Shown: positions 8,493 to 16,195 of the stretch, one piece after another | How the letters are laid out: each line of letters begins with the position of its first letter | How positions within the stretch are numbered: position 1 is the stretch's first letter | DNA from: Citrifermentans bemidjiense Bem | GTDB taxonomy: Bacteria > Desulfobacterota > Desulfuromonadia > Geobacterales > Geobacteraceae | Assembly (NCBI RefSeq): GCF_000020725.1 | Contig: NC_011146.1 | Span: 1,487,501-1,551,500 of the forward strand | Reading direction: 5' to 3' | DNA length: 64,000 nt | Position numbers and translations under genes: made by a program | Notes under the pieces: model-generated | The model's input: only the letters and a program-made list of their open reading frames with translations | Told to the model about the DNA's origin: nothing | Databases searched by the model: none

Positions 8493-10259
8493 TTACAGCA
8501 GCGCCTTCAGTTCCTTGATCAGGTCGCCCAGCAGATCGTACCCTCCCTGCCAGAAACTCGGGTCGCTGAAGACGATCCCTCCAGGGGCGAGGGTGTCGCC
8601 GGGGGACTTGGAACCGCCGTCGGCGAGGATGTCGCGGTAGACCGGCACGAAGCTCTCGCGCTCCTTCAGGTAGCGCTGGAACAAGGAGAGCACCACCAAC
8701 TCGGCGCAGGTGTAGGAGTAGCAATAGAAACGGGCGTGAATGAAGTGGGAGATGTAGCTCCAGCCGTAGCGGTACGGCTCTATCATCTCGACGGCGTCGC
8801 CGTAGAGCTTCGCGTTCTCCTGCCACCACATGTCGCAGAGCTCGCTGGCGGTCAGAAGCCCATTCGCCCGCTCCAGGTGCATCCGTTCCTCGAAACTGGT
8901 GAGGACGTTCTGGCGGAAGGTGGTGGCGATGATGTCCTCGATCTTCGCGCAGAGAAGCGATTTCTTCACCTCCACGTCGGTTTCCTGCTCCAGGAGCTGA
9001 CGGGTCAACAGCATCTCCCCGAAGACCGAGGCCGTCTCGGCCAGCGGCAGCGGGGGATGGTAGTTGAGCATGCTCTGGCGCTGCGCCAAAAGGTAGTGGA
9101 TGCCGTGCCCCACCTCGTGCGCCATGGTGGATACATCGCGCAGGTTTCCGGTGAAGTTCAAAAGCAGGTACGGGGGGAGCGACGGGATCATCCCCATGCA
9201 GAAGGCGCCTCCGCTCTTGCCGGGGCGAGGGAGGACGTCGACCCTCTTGCCGGTGAAGAAGGAATCGGCGAGTTCTGCGAACTCGTCGGAGAAGCCGCGG
9301 TAAGCAGCGACCGTCATGGCGCGCGCCTCCTCGAAGCTGTACTTGCGGTCGCTCTCGGAGATGGGGGCGTAGACGTCGGTGTTCTTCAGGCGCGGGATGC
9401 CCAGAAGCTGCGCCTTGAGACGGAAATACTCCTGCGCCAGCGGGTAGTTCTCCTCGGAGACCCGCATCAGGCTTTCTACCACCTCGTTGGGGATCTCGTT
9501 ACCGAGGTTCGTAGGCTCCATGGGATGGCTGTAGTTTCTAAGCTCAAGCTCCTGGGAGTGGTCCAAGGCGACGTTGTTGAAGACGGCGGAAAACATGATG
9601 CCGTTTTCCTCGTGGCGTTTGAGGAAGGTGCCGAAGGCCCTTTCCCTAAGCCCTGTGTCCGGGTGGTGCAAGAGCGCCAGGAGCTCCTCGCCGGTCATCT
9701 CCCGCGTCTCTCCCTCCATCTCCAGGGTGTAGCGCAGCGAGGCGGAGACCTCGTCGAAGAGGCGGCAAAACGCCTGCACCCCGGTCAGGCTCTTTTGCGC
9801 TAGAAGGCTTTCTTCCCGCTCGGTCAGGGTGTGCTTCTTGAACTTGCGCAAAACCTGCAGGTAGTGGCGGTAGTTTTCCAGCAGCAGGTCGTCCGCAAGC
9901 TTCGCGAAGGGCTCCTCCTCCATCTGGATCAGTTCCAGGTCGAAGAAGATCAGCTCCCTCCCCATGGCGTTGCCGAACTCTTCGGCTTTCTGCGACAGCC
10001 GCTTGTGCTCGTCGCTCTCGCTGTCCGCGGCGAAGAGAAGGTGGGCGTAGAGCTGAGGCGTCGCCAGCTTCTCCTGCAGGGACTCGTATTGCTTCAGCGC
10101 TTCCAGGAGCCCCTCTGCGTCGAGCTCCGCCACCTTTCCGCGGTAGCGCTCGCGAAAGGCGGCCACCTGGCCGGTCCCTTCTTCGAAGGCGCGGGCAAGT
10201 TCCGGTGCGGAAGGGGCGGGGTAGAGCGGGGTCGTATCCCAATTGAGGTCGCTTTGCAT
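8493..10259 (-). CDS. pepF: Oligoendopeptidase F (M3 metallopeptidase)
   Basis: 588 residues. PepF cleaves short peptides in the cytoplasm using one zinc ion. The zinc motif is MAHEVGHGIHY (HExxH plus a downstream glutamate in the ETASVFGE helix), with the substrate region YRYGWSYISH near the C-terminus. The start is the ATG at 10259, preceded by AAGGGAG; a longer frame reaching 10325 has no ribosome site and adds 22 unlike residues. The gene is monocistronic, and its stop codon abuts the 9-bp repeat array and the shared terminator with acnB. Confidence 0.95.
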   Translation of the reverse strand: MQSDLNWDTTPLYPAPSAPELARAFEEGTGQVAAFRERYRGKVAELDAEGLLEALKQYESLQEKLATPQLYAHLLFAADSESDEHKRLSQKAEEFGNAMGRELIFFDLELIQMEEEPFAKLADDLLLENYRHYLQVLRKFKKHTLTEREESLLAQKSLTGVQAFCRLFDEVSASLRYTLEMEGETREMTGEELLALLHHPDTGLRERAFGTFLKRHEENGIMFSAVFNNVALDHSQELELRNYSHPMEPTNLGNEIPNEVVESLMRVSEENYPLAQEYFRLKAQLLGIPRLKNTDVYAPISESDRKYSFEEARAMTVAAYRGFSDEFAELADSFFTGKRVDVLPRPGKSGGAFCMGMIPSLPPYLLLNFTGNLRDVSTMAHEVGHGIHYLLAQRQSMLNYHPPLPLAETASVFGEMLLTRQLLEQETDVEVKKSLLCAKIEDIIATTFRQNVLTSFEERMHLERANGLLTASELCDMWWQENAKLYGDAVEMIEPYRYGWSYISHFIHARFYCYSYTCAELVVLSLFQRYLKERESFVPVYRDILADGGSKSPGDTLAPGGIVFSDPSFWQGGYDLLGDLIKELKALL

Positions 10260-10572
10260 GGTTTCTCCCTTGATGCATGGTGAATCGTCAATGATTTCAT
10301 GGAAATGCAACCGATAGTAATGCATGGGCTAAGCAGTGTCAAGAAAGGGCAGGGCCGCGCCAAGGGGAAGCCATCGTCAAGAGGACAATCCTTTTCCTTG
10401 ACAACAGTTAGCGGTGCGATAAGAATACTCGTTGTTAAAAAACGCCAATGAAAAGAAAAATGCCTCCAGTTCCTCATCGGGACGCCTCCAGCTGCAAAGC
10501 GATGAGGGAGTTGAGATTCCCCGTTTCCGCAGGTGATGCTGACCCCCGAATAAACTAATGAGAAGGTCGTCA
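10260..10572 (+). other. Intergenic region between divergent pepF and the receiver-HTH gene
   Basis: 313 bases with no gene. It holds the pepF leader on the left. A candidate promoter for the right-hand gene has TTGACA at 10398-10403 and TAAGAA at 10420-10425 (16-base spacer, modest -10). No strong hairpin or repeat is seen. Confidence 0.5.
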
Positions 10573-11349
10573 ATGGAAAAACTTTTGGTGGTTGAGGCGG
10601 AAAAGCCCCTGTGCCTGCAATTGGAATCGGGGCTTTCCCTGGAATACGAAATCGTTGAAGCAGAGGGGCGCTCCGATGCCATGAAGCTCTTCCTGCAGCA
10701 TTTCCCGAAGGTGGTGCTCCTTGGCCTCGCCGCGGACCCTGTTGGGGACCCCGAGGGGGTGGGGATCATGGAAGGGATGCTGAAGCTGCGCCCTGGTACC
10801 AAGGTCGTGCTGCTCGCCTTTCCAGCGCAGCGGGAGGAGGTGCACTTGGCCTTGCAGCGAGGCGCCTACGATTTCCACTGGAAACCGTCGGGCCTGGCGG
10901 AGTTGCAGGTCATCGTCCGGCGCGCCTTCCATCTGAGCGAGGTCGAGGAGCAGCATCTGGCACTGAAGAAGACGCTGGAGCGGACCACCGCGGGGATAGA
11001 GGGGATCGCCGGGCAGTGCATGGCGCTGCGCCAGCTCTTCGTCCTCAGGCAAGCGGGTCAGCTGCCGGATACCGGCCTCTCCTACCGGGCGCGCCTGGTG
11101 AGGGTCCCGCCCGAGTGGCCGGATCGCGGGGGCGAGAGCGAGGGGGAGGAGGGCGCCCTGGTGGGGCAGATGACCCTGCGGGAAGCGCGCGACAAGGTGG
11201 AGAAGTTGATGGTCGAGGAGGCGGTCGGCAACAGCGGCGGGAACATGACCCGGGCCTCCGAACTCCTCGGGGTGAGCCGCCCCGCCCTGTACGACCTGAT
11301 GAAGAAGTACGGCCTCGGCAAAAAGGGGCAGCCGCCGGTCAGATATTGA
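10573..11349 (+). CDS. Degenerate PrsR-type (PEP-CTERM) response regulator lacking the AAA+ domain
   Basis: 258 residues from the ATG at 10573 (AGAAGG upstream). The N-terminal 130 residues are a receiver-like fold resembling PEP-CTERM system regulators (KLLVVEAEKPLCLQLES, GAYDFHWKP). The usual phospho-acceptor segment DLGLPPDP appears here as GLAADP, so the aspartate seems deleted. After GIEGIAGQCMALRQLF, which normally opens the sigma-54 AAA+ domain, the sequence jumps to a short charged linker and a Fis-type helix-turn-helix (ASELLGVSRPALYDLMKKYGL). The GAFTGA and Walker motifs are absent. It could bind DNA but should neither be phosphorylated nor activate sigma-54. Its last 11 bases overlap the convergent HAD gene. 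Confidence 0.75.
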   Translation: MEKLLVVEAEKPLCLQLESGLSLEYEIVEAEGRSDAMKLFLQHFPKVVLLGLAADPVGDPEGVGIMEGMLKLRPGTKVVLLAFPAQREEVHLALQRGAYDFHWKPSGLAELQVIVRRAFHLSEVEEQHLALKKTLERTTAGIEGIAGQCMALRQLFVLRQAGQLPDTGLSYRARLVRVPPEWPDRGGESEGEEGALVGQMTLREARDKVEKLMVEEAVGNSGGNMTRASELLGVSRPALYDLMKKYGLGKKGQPPVRY

Positions 11350-12031
11350 CCGTCATGCCGCCGTCGCGAGGGATCAGTTCGCTGAAGTAGTGGATGGTGT
11401 GGAAGCGCTCGGAAAGCGAAGGGACGGAGGTGGAGCTGAAGCGCCCGACGTGGATCAGGTAGCCGATGCCGAAAAGCCGCGCCGTCTCCAGGTTGGTCTC
11501 GCTGTCCTCCCCGAGCATGCTTCGCTGAGGTATGTACGGTATAACCTGCTGCAGTTTCCCCCAGAAGGCCGGATCCTCCTTGGGAAGTCCCAGGTCGTGG
11601 GCCGAGACTATCCCGTCGAAGTAGCTCCCAATCCTCGTTCTGCGCAGCTTCAAGTTGAGCGTCTTTCCGTGGGCGTTGGTGACCAGGTACGTCTTCTTGC
11701 CGTGCTGGCGCAGAAAGAGGAGGAACTCGGTGACGAAAGGGTGCACCGCGATCAGGTGGTTCAGCTCTTCCTTGAGCACCGGGATGTCGAGCCCCAGCTG
11801 CTCGGACCAATAGTCGAGATCGGTCCAGTTGAGGGTGTTTTCCTGCGAGCGGAACATGCGGTACAGCTTCTCTTTGGCCGCCTGAACGGTGCCTCCGTGT
11901 TTCTCGGCGTAGCGCTTGGGGACGTGCTCCACCCAGAAGTGGTCGTCGAAGTGCCGGTCCAAGAGCGTGCCGTCCATGTCCAGCAGTACGGTGTCGATGA
12001 GGGTCCAGTCGATTTTCAGAGGGAGGGGCAT
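11339..12031 (-). CDS. HAD-family nucleotidase/phosphatase (YrfG/GMP-IMP nucleotidase type)
   Basis: 230 residues of the haloacid dehalogenase superfamily. Motif I is DTVLLDMDGTLLD, with the nucleophile DxD; motif II is VTNAHGKT; motif III lysine is in LGLPKEDPAFW; motif IV is GEDSETNLETA. The segment TLNWTDLDYWSEQLGLDI matches E. coli YrfG closely in content, which hydrolyses GMP and IMP, so purine nucleotidase is the best guess for substrate. It lies 56 bases downstream of thrC in the same direction, with a perfect 13-pair hairpin between them, and its 3' end overlaps the convergent regulator relic. Confidence 0.85.
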   Translation of the reverse strand: MPLPLKIDWTLIDTVLLDMDGTLLDRHFDDHFWVEHVPKRYAEKHGGTVQAAKEKLYRMFRSQENTLNWTDLDYWSEQLGLDIPVLKEELNHLIAVHPFVTEFLLFLRQHGKKTYLVTNAHGKTLNLKLRRTRIGSYFDGIVSAHDLGLPKEDPAFWGKLQQVIPYIPQRSMLGEDSETNLETARLFGIGYLIHVGRFSSTSVPSLSERFHTIHYFSELIPRDGGMTVNI

Positions 12032-12047
12032 GTAGGGTTTTCCTCGG

Positions 12048-12077
12048 CAGGCGGATCGGCAGGAGCCGATCCGCCTG
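12048..12077 (-). other. Perfect 13-pair hairpin between thrC and the HAD gene
   Basis: CAGGCGGATCGGC and its exact complement flank a four-base AGGA loop. There is no T run after it on the minus strand, so it is not a standard terminator. It could stabilise the thrC mRNA end or reduce readthrough into the phosphatase gene. Confidence 0.7.
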
Positions 12078-12087
12078 ATGCTGCTCT

Positions 12088-13464
12088 TTACGCCTTGGCC
12101 TTGACGAACGCCTTGATCTTCTCCCGGTCGGGCGCCATCAGCTCGCAGCGGGTCTCTTTACCCACCAGGGCCGCGAGTGCCGGGGGAAGCGGGGGAGGTG
12201 AGCCTACGGCGCGCTCGACGGCATCCCCGAATTTCGCCGGGTGTGCCGTGGCGAGGCAGACCACCCTCGGGTGACCCGGCGCGCATTCCAGGGCGCCGCG
12301 CACGCCGACCGCGGTGTGTGGGTCGAGGAGGTAGCCGGTTTCGCGGTTGAAGGAGGCGATGGTATCCAGGGTCTTCTGCTCGTCCACCGTGCAGCTCATG
12401 AACTCCGCCTGCACCCTTAGCACCTGCTCCTTGGTGAACACGATCCTGCCGGTCGACTGCAATTCGGCGAAGGCGCTGCAGACCTTCTCCGGGTTCTCGT
12501 CCCAGAGGTAGTAGAGGTAGCGCTCAAGGTTGGAGGCGAGCTGGATGTCCATGGAGGGGGAGACGGTCTGCACCACCTTCCCGAGCGAATAGTCGCCGGT
12601 TTGCACGAAGCGGGCGAGGATGTTGTTCTCGTTGGTGGCCAAAAGCAGCTTCTCCACCGGGAGCCCCATCCTTTTCGCGAGGTAGCCGGCGAAGATGTCG
12701 CCGAAGTTGCCGGTGGGGACGGAGAAGATCACCTCTTTTTGCTCCGGGAGCCTACCCCAGGCGTAGAAGTAGTAGACCACCTGGGCCAAAACGCGCGCCC
12801 AGTTGATCGAGTTCACCGCGCCGAGCGCGTACTCCTTCTTGAACTGCAGGTCGTTGAAGAGGGCCTTCACGATGTTCTGGCAGTCGTCGAAGGTCCCCTC
12901 CACCGCGACGTTGTGCACGTTCTCGTCGAGTACGCTGGTCATCTGCAGCGCCTGGATCGGCGAGGTCTTCAGGTGCGGATGCAGGATGAAGATGTTGATG
13001 TTCTCCTTGCCGCGCACCCCGGCAATGGCCGCGCTCCCGGTGTCGCCCGAGGTGGCGCCGAGGATGTTCATCTTCTCCCCGCGCTCCTTCAAAAGGTATT
13101 CGAAGAGGTTCCCAAGAAGCTGCAGCGCCACGTCCTTGAAGGCGAGGGTGGGGCCGTGGAAGAGCTCCAATATGTAGACGCCGTCCTTTTGCACCAGCGG
13201 CGTGGTCTCCTCGTGCTCGAAGCTGCCGTAGGAACGGTCGATGAGCGCCTTCAGGTCGAAAGCCGGTATGTCGGTGGCGAAAAGGGAGATGACGTTGAAG
13301 GCAAGCTCGCGGTAGGGGAGCTTGGACCAGGCGGCCAAGGTGCCGCGGTCGAGCTGCGGGATTGATTCCGGAAGAATCAGCCCGCCGTCGGTGGCAAGTC
13401 CCATCATGACCGCGTCCTTGAAACCGACCGGCGCTATCTTTCCCCTGGTGCTTATGTATTTCAT
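12088..13464 (-). CDS. thrC: Threonine synthase
   Basis: 458 residues of the longer, fungal/E. coli-like threonine synthase class. It converts O-phospho-L-homoserine to threonine with PLP. Seen are MKYISTRGKIAPVGFKDAV at the start, the PLP lysine in GPTLAFKDVALQ, the phosphate-binding ATSGDTGSAA, and FDDCQNIVKALFND. The ATG has AGAAAGAG upstream. It is the first gene of a two-gene minus-strand unit with the HAD phosphatase. Confidence 0.96.
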   Translation of the reverse strand: MKYISTRGKIAPVGFKDAVMMGLATDGGLILPESIPQLDRGTLAAWSKLPYRELAFNVISLFATDIPAFDLKALIDRSYGSFEHEETTPLVQKDGVYILELFHGPTLAFKDVALQLLGNLFEYLLKERGEKMNILGATSGDTGSAAIAGVRGKENINIFILHPHLKTSPIQALQMTSVLDENVHNVAVEGTFDDCQNIVKALFNDLQFKKEYALGAVNSINWARVLAQVVYYFYAWGRLPEQKEVIFSVPTGNFGDIFAGYLAKRMGLPVEKLLLATNENNILARFVQTGDYSLGKVVQTVSPSMDIQLASNLERYLYYLWDENPEKVCSAFAELQSTGRIVFTKEQVLRVQAEFMSCTVDEQKTLDTIASFNRETGYLLDPHTAVGVRGALECAPGHPRVVCLATAHPAKFGDAVERAVGSPPPLPPALAALVGKETRCELMAPDREKIKAFVKAKA

Positions 13465-13823
13465 GTGGATTCTCTTTCTGCTGTAGGTGGTTTTGCCGTT
13501 TCGGCAACGTCAATATATAGCAGTTAAAAGTTTAAAAGTGAAGCGATTGCTGGCCGGGCAGTATTTGGGCGAGCCCTGAAGTCCCTCATCCTTTCCTGGA
13601 CTGACAACTGCAACTACTGTTGCAGGCACAGGGAAAGAGAGCTATCGGTGCAGGCAAAGTAGCGACAGGAGTAAAATAAGTCCAGATAATATTAAATATG
13701 ACTCATTGACCCCGCGCCATCGTCTTCGGCGCCGGTTATCTTGCACAGGCAAAATGACCGCTCTATCAGCCGTCGACGCGGCTCGAAATGCTGGAAAACG
13801 GCCGAGTTTTTCAAAAAAAGCGC
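13465..13823 (+). other. Intergenic region between divergent thrC and rimP
   Basis: About 360 bases with no credible gene and no tRNA cloverleaf. The AT-rich stretch near 13660-13710 may hold the thrC promoter. Small inverted repeats such as CTGCAACTACTGTTGCAG (13608-13625) are present but nothing identifies a known element. Confidence 0.4.
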
Positions 13824-13852
13824 TTGCATAAAGAACTCTTCCATGCTAAATA
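13824..13852 (+). promoter_or_regulatory. Promoter of the rimP-nusA-infB operon
   Basis: TTGCAT (13824-13829) and TAAATA (13847-13852) are spaced by 17 bases, in an AT-rich setting about 70 bases before rimP. The transcript would start near 13859 and include the hairpin described next. Confidence 0.7.
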
Positions 13853-13869
13853 TTGGGCACATGTTAACG

Positions 13870-13908
13870 TTCACTCAAAAGTGAGCTCCTCCGGCTCGCT
13901 TTTTTTTA
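13870..13908 (+). promoter_or_regulatory. Terminator-like hairpin (possible attenuator) in the rimP leader
   Basis: AGTGAGC (13880-13886) pairs with GCTCGCT (13894-13900) and is followed by a run of eight T, the form of an intrinsic terminator, only 16 bases before rimP. An alternative pairing of TTCAC (13870-13874) with GTGAG (13881-13885) would disrupt it. Placed between the promoter and a NusA-encoding operon, it looks like an attenuator; NusA-dependent feedback is an inference. A four-codon open frame (13908-13922) lies between the T run and rimP. Confidence 0.6.
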
Positions 13909-13923
13909 TGGGAAATCCTTGAG

Positions 13924-14406
13924 ATGGCGAAGGTCGACGTAGTAGAAAGAGTAACTGAGATTATTGCGGAAGTGGGCGCCCCGCTCGGCATCGAACTGGT
14001 CGACCTGGAGTACAAGCGCGAGGGGCGCGATATGGTGGTGCGGGTTTTCCTGGAGAAGCGGGAAGGGGGCATCAACCTGGACGACTGCGCCGACGTGAGC
14101 CGGCAGCTCTCCGACATCCTCGACGTGGAAGATTTCATGCCGGAGCGTTACACGCTGGAGGTTTCCTCCCCCGGCATATGCCGACCGCTGAAGAAGGTGG
14201 CGGATTACGAGCGTTTCCTCGGGCACCTGATTAAGGTGAAGACCTTCGAGATGCTCGCCGACGAAGCCGGCAACAAGCGCAAGACCTTTACCGGGAAGCT
14301 CACCGGCATAGCGGACGGCGTGATCGGCATCGATCTCACCGAGGGGCAAAAGGCCCGCGTCCCTTTGGACAAGGTGGCCAAGGCGAACCTGGAATTCGAA
14401 TTCTAA
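13924..14406 (+). CDS. rimP: Ribosome maturation factor RimP
   Basis: 160 residues, normal for RimP, which helps assemble the 30S subunit. The N-terminal domain reads PLGIELVDLEYKREG and VRVFLEKREGGINLDDCADVSRQLSDILD; the motif YTLEVSSPGICRPLK follows, then the C-terminal SH3-like domain (KTFTGKLTGIADGVIGI). It heads the rimP-nusA-ylxRQ-infB operon, the order conserved across bacteria. The ribosome site before the ATG is weak, which may couple it to the small upstream frame. Confidence 0.96.
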   Translation: MAKVDVVERVTEIIAEVGAPLGIELVDLEYKREGRDMVVRVFLEKREGGINLDDCADVSRQLSDILDVEDFMPERYTLEVSSPGICRPLKKVADYERFLGHLIKVKTFEMLADEAGNKRKTFTGKLTGIADGVIGIDLTEGQKARVPLDKVAKANLEFEF

Positions 14407-14443
14407 AAATTGACTATACCTAGCAAGTGAAGGAGACCGTGAC

Positions 14444-15595
14444 GTGGAAACAAGCTTTAACCTCAAGCACACGATCGACCAGATCGTAAAAGAGAAGGGG
14501 ATCGATAAGAGCATTGTAGTGGAGGCGCTGGAGCAGGCTGTCCTCACCGCTGCCAACAAGAAGTTTCGCAATACCCGCGACCTTGAGGCGCACTACAATC
14601 CCGAGGAAGGCGAGGTGGAGCTGTTCGAATTCGTTACCGTCGTGGAAGAGGTGCAGGATTCCTATCGCGAGATTGAGCTGGACGAGGCGCGCGAGGAGGA
14701 TCCTGAGGTAGAGATCGGCGACTCCATCGGCATGAAGATGGACGCTTCCGGCTTCTCCAGGATCGCCGCCCAGACCGCAAAGCAGGTGATCATCCAGCGC
14801 GTGCGCGAGGCCGAGCGCGAGACCATCTTCAACGAGTTCATGGAGCGCCAGGGGGAGATCGTCAACGGCGTGGTGCGCCGCTTCGAGAAGGGTGACCTGA
14901 TCGTCGACCTGGGGCGCGCCGAGGCGCTTTTGCCGCACAAGGAGCAGGCCCCGCGCGAGGTCTACCGTCAGGGGGACCGCGTCAAGGCGCTCATCACCGA
15001 GATCCGCATGACCACCAAGGGGCCGCAGATCATGCTCTCCCGCACCCATCCCACCATGCTCGCCAAGCTTTTCGAAGCGGAGGTGCCGGAAATCGCGGAG
15101 GGGATCGTCGAGATCAAGAGCGTGGTGCGCGAGCCGGGCGGGCGCGCCAAGATCGCCGTCTACTCGCATGACTCCGACGTCGACCCGGTCGGCGCCTGCG
15201 TCGGCATGAGGGGGTCCCGCGTGCAGAACGTGGTCTCCGAGCTGCGCGGCGAGAAGATCGACATCATCCCCTGGAGCGAGGATATCGCCCGCTTCGCCTG
15301 CAACGCCCTGGCTCCCGCCGTGGTGACCAAGGTGTACGTCGATGAAGAGGAGTACGCCATGGAGGTGATCGTGGCGGACGACCAGCTTTCGCTTGCCATC
15401 GGCAAGCGCGGCCAGAACGTGCGTCTGGCGGCGAAGCTTACCGGCTGGAAGATCGACATCAAGAGCGAGACCCGCATGGCCGAGGCCGAGCTGCAGCAGT
15501 TTGCCTCCTACGACGGCACCGAGGTGGAAGAGGAGCCGGCCGAAGAGGCGACGGAAGCCCAGCCGCAGGTCGAGGCCGCCGAAGAGGAGATCTAG
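14444..15595 (+). CDS. nusA: Transcription termination/antitermination factor NusA
   Basis: 383 residues starting with GTG at 14444, seven bases after GAAGGAG. Domain order: N-terminal RNA polymerase-binding domain (1-125), S1 (about 130-200, [20 protein letters not shown]), KH1 (about 225-285) and KH2 (about 300-345, [20 protein letters not shown]). It lacks the acidic repeats of E. coli NusA and ends in a glutamate-rich tail. Besides control of pausing and termination, NusA commonly regulates its own operon, which makes the leader hairpin upstream notable. Confidence 0.98.
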   Translation: METSFNLKHTIDQIVKEKGIDKSIVVEALEQAVLTAANKKFRNTRDLEAHYNPEEGEVELFEFVTVVEEVQDSYREIELDEAREEDPEVEIGDSIGMKMDASGFSRIAAQTAKQVIIQRVREAERETIFNEFMERQGEIVNGVVRRFEKGDLIVDLGRAEALLPHKEQAPREVYRQGDRVKALITEIRMTTKGPQIMLSRTHPTMLAKLFEAEVPEIAEGIVEIKSVVREPGGRAKIAVYSHDSDVDPVGACVGMRGSRVQNVVSELRGEKIDIIPWSEDIARFACNALAPAVVTKVYVDEEEYAMEVIVADDQLSLAIGKRGQNVRLAAKLTGWKIDIKSETRMAEAELQQFASYDGTEVEEEPAEEATEAQPQVEAAEEEI

Positions 15596-15601
15596 CGCAG
15601 C

Positions 15602-16195
15602 ATGCCCAAGGCCAACCCGCAAAGAAGCTGCCTCGCCTGCCGTGAGACCAAGGACAAGGGGAGCCTGCTTCGCCTGGTGCTGGCCCCGGACGGCACGGTA
15701 GTCCCCGACCTGCAGCAGAAACTTCCCGGACGCGGTGCCTATACCTGCATGAAGGGGAGCTGCCTCAAGCAGGCGGCGCAAAAAAGGCAGTTCGGCCGCG
15801 GCTTCAAAACCGAGGTCGCCCAGGTCGACCCGGAAGGGCTGGCGCGGCAGGTAGTAGAAAAGCTCGAGGAGCGGATAGCCTCCTATCTCTCCCTGGCCAA
15901 CAAGGCCGGGAAGATCGTCTCGGGCTCGGACCAGGCGCTGGAGAAGCTGAAAAAGAGCGGAGCCGGGATCCTCTTTCTGGCCACAGACATCTCCGCCGAC
16001 ATCGGGGAGAAGTTCCGCGCCGTCGCGAAGCTTAGGGGGGTACCGTGCGTCTCCCTGTTCACCAAGGAACGCCTCGGGGCGCTTTTGGGCAAAGAGCTTA
16101 GGAGTGTCCTCGTGGTGACGGAGAGCGGCTTTGTCGGGTCTATTGAATTGGAAATTGAAAAGTACAGGAACTTCTTTGAGGAGGAGCGTGAGTAG
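15602..16195 (+). CDS. YlxR (DUF448) - L7Ae/YlxQ fusion protein
   Basis: 197 residues combining two small RNA-binding domains that are separate genes (ylxR and ylxQ) in Bacillus. Residues about 5-85 are YlxR: RSCLACRETKDKGSLLRLV, LPGRGAYTCMKGSCL. Residues about 100-190 are an L7Ae/L30e/Gadd45 fold: YLSLANKAGKIVSGSDQAL and later VPCVSLFTKERLGALLGK. Position between nusA and infB is the conserved one; the stop codon is directly followed by the infB ATG. Exact role is unresolved; RNA binding in translation or ribosome assembly is inferred. Confidence 0.88.
   Translation: MPKANPQRSCLACRETKDKGSLLRLVLAPDGTVVPDLQQKLPGRGAYTCMKGSCLKQAAQKRQFGRGFKTEVAQVDPEGLARQVVEKLEERIASYLSLANKAGKIVSGSDQALEKLKKSGAGILFLATDISADIGEKFRAVAKLRGVPCVSLFTKERLGALLGKELRSVLVVTESGFVGSIELEIEKYRNFFEEERE

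Noticed and set aside
13600-13730. Possible tRNA in the gap between thrC and rimP
   Set aside because: No acceptor-stem pairing, no TTC-loop GGTTCGANTCC text and no 7-5-5 arm pattern could be found.
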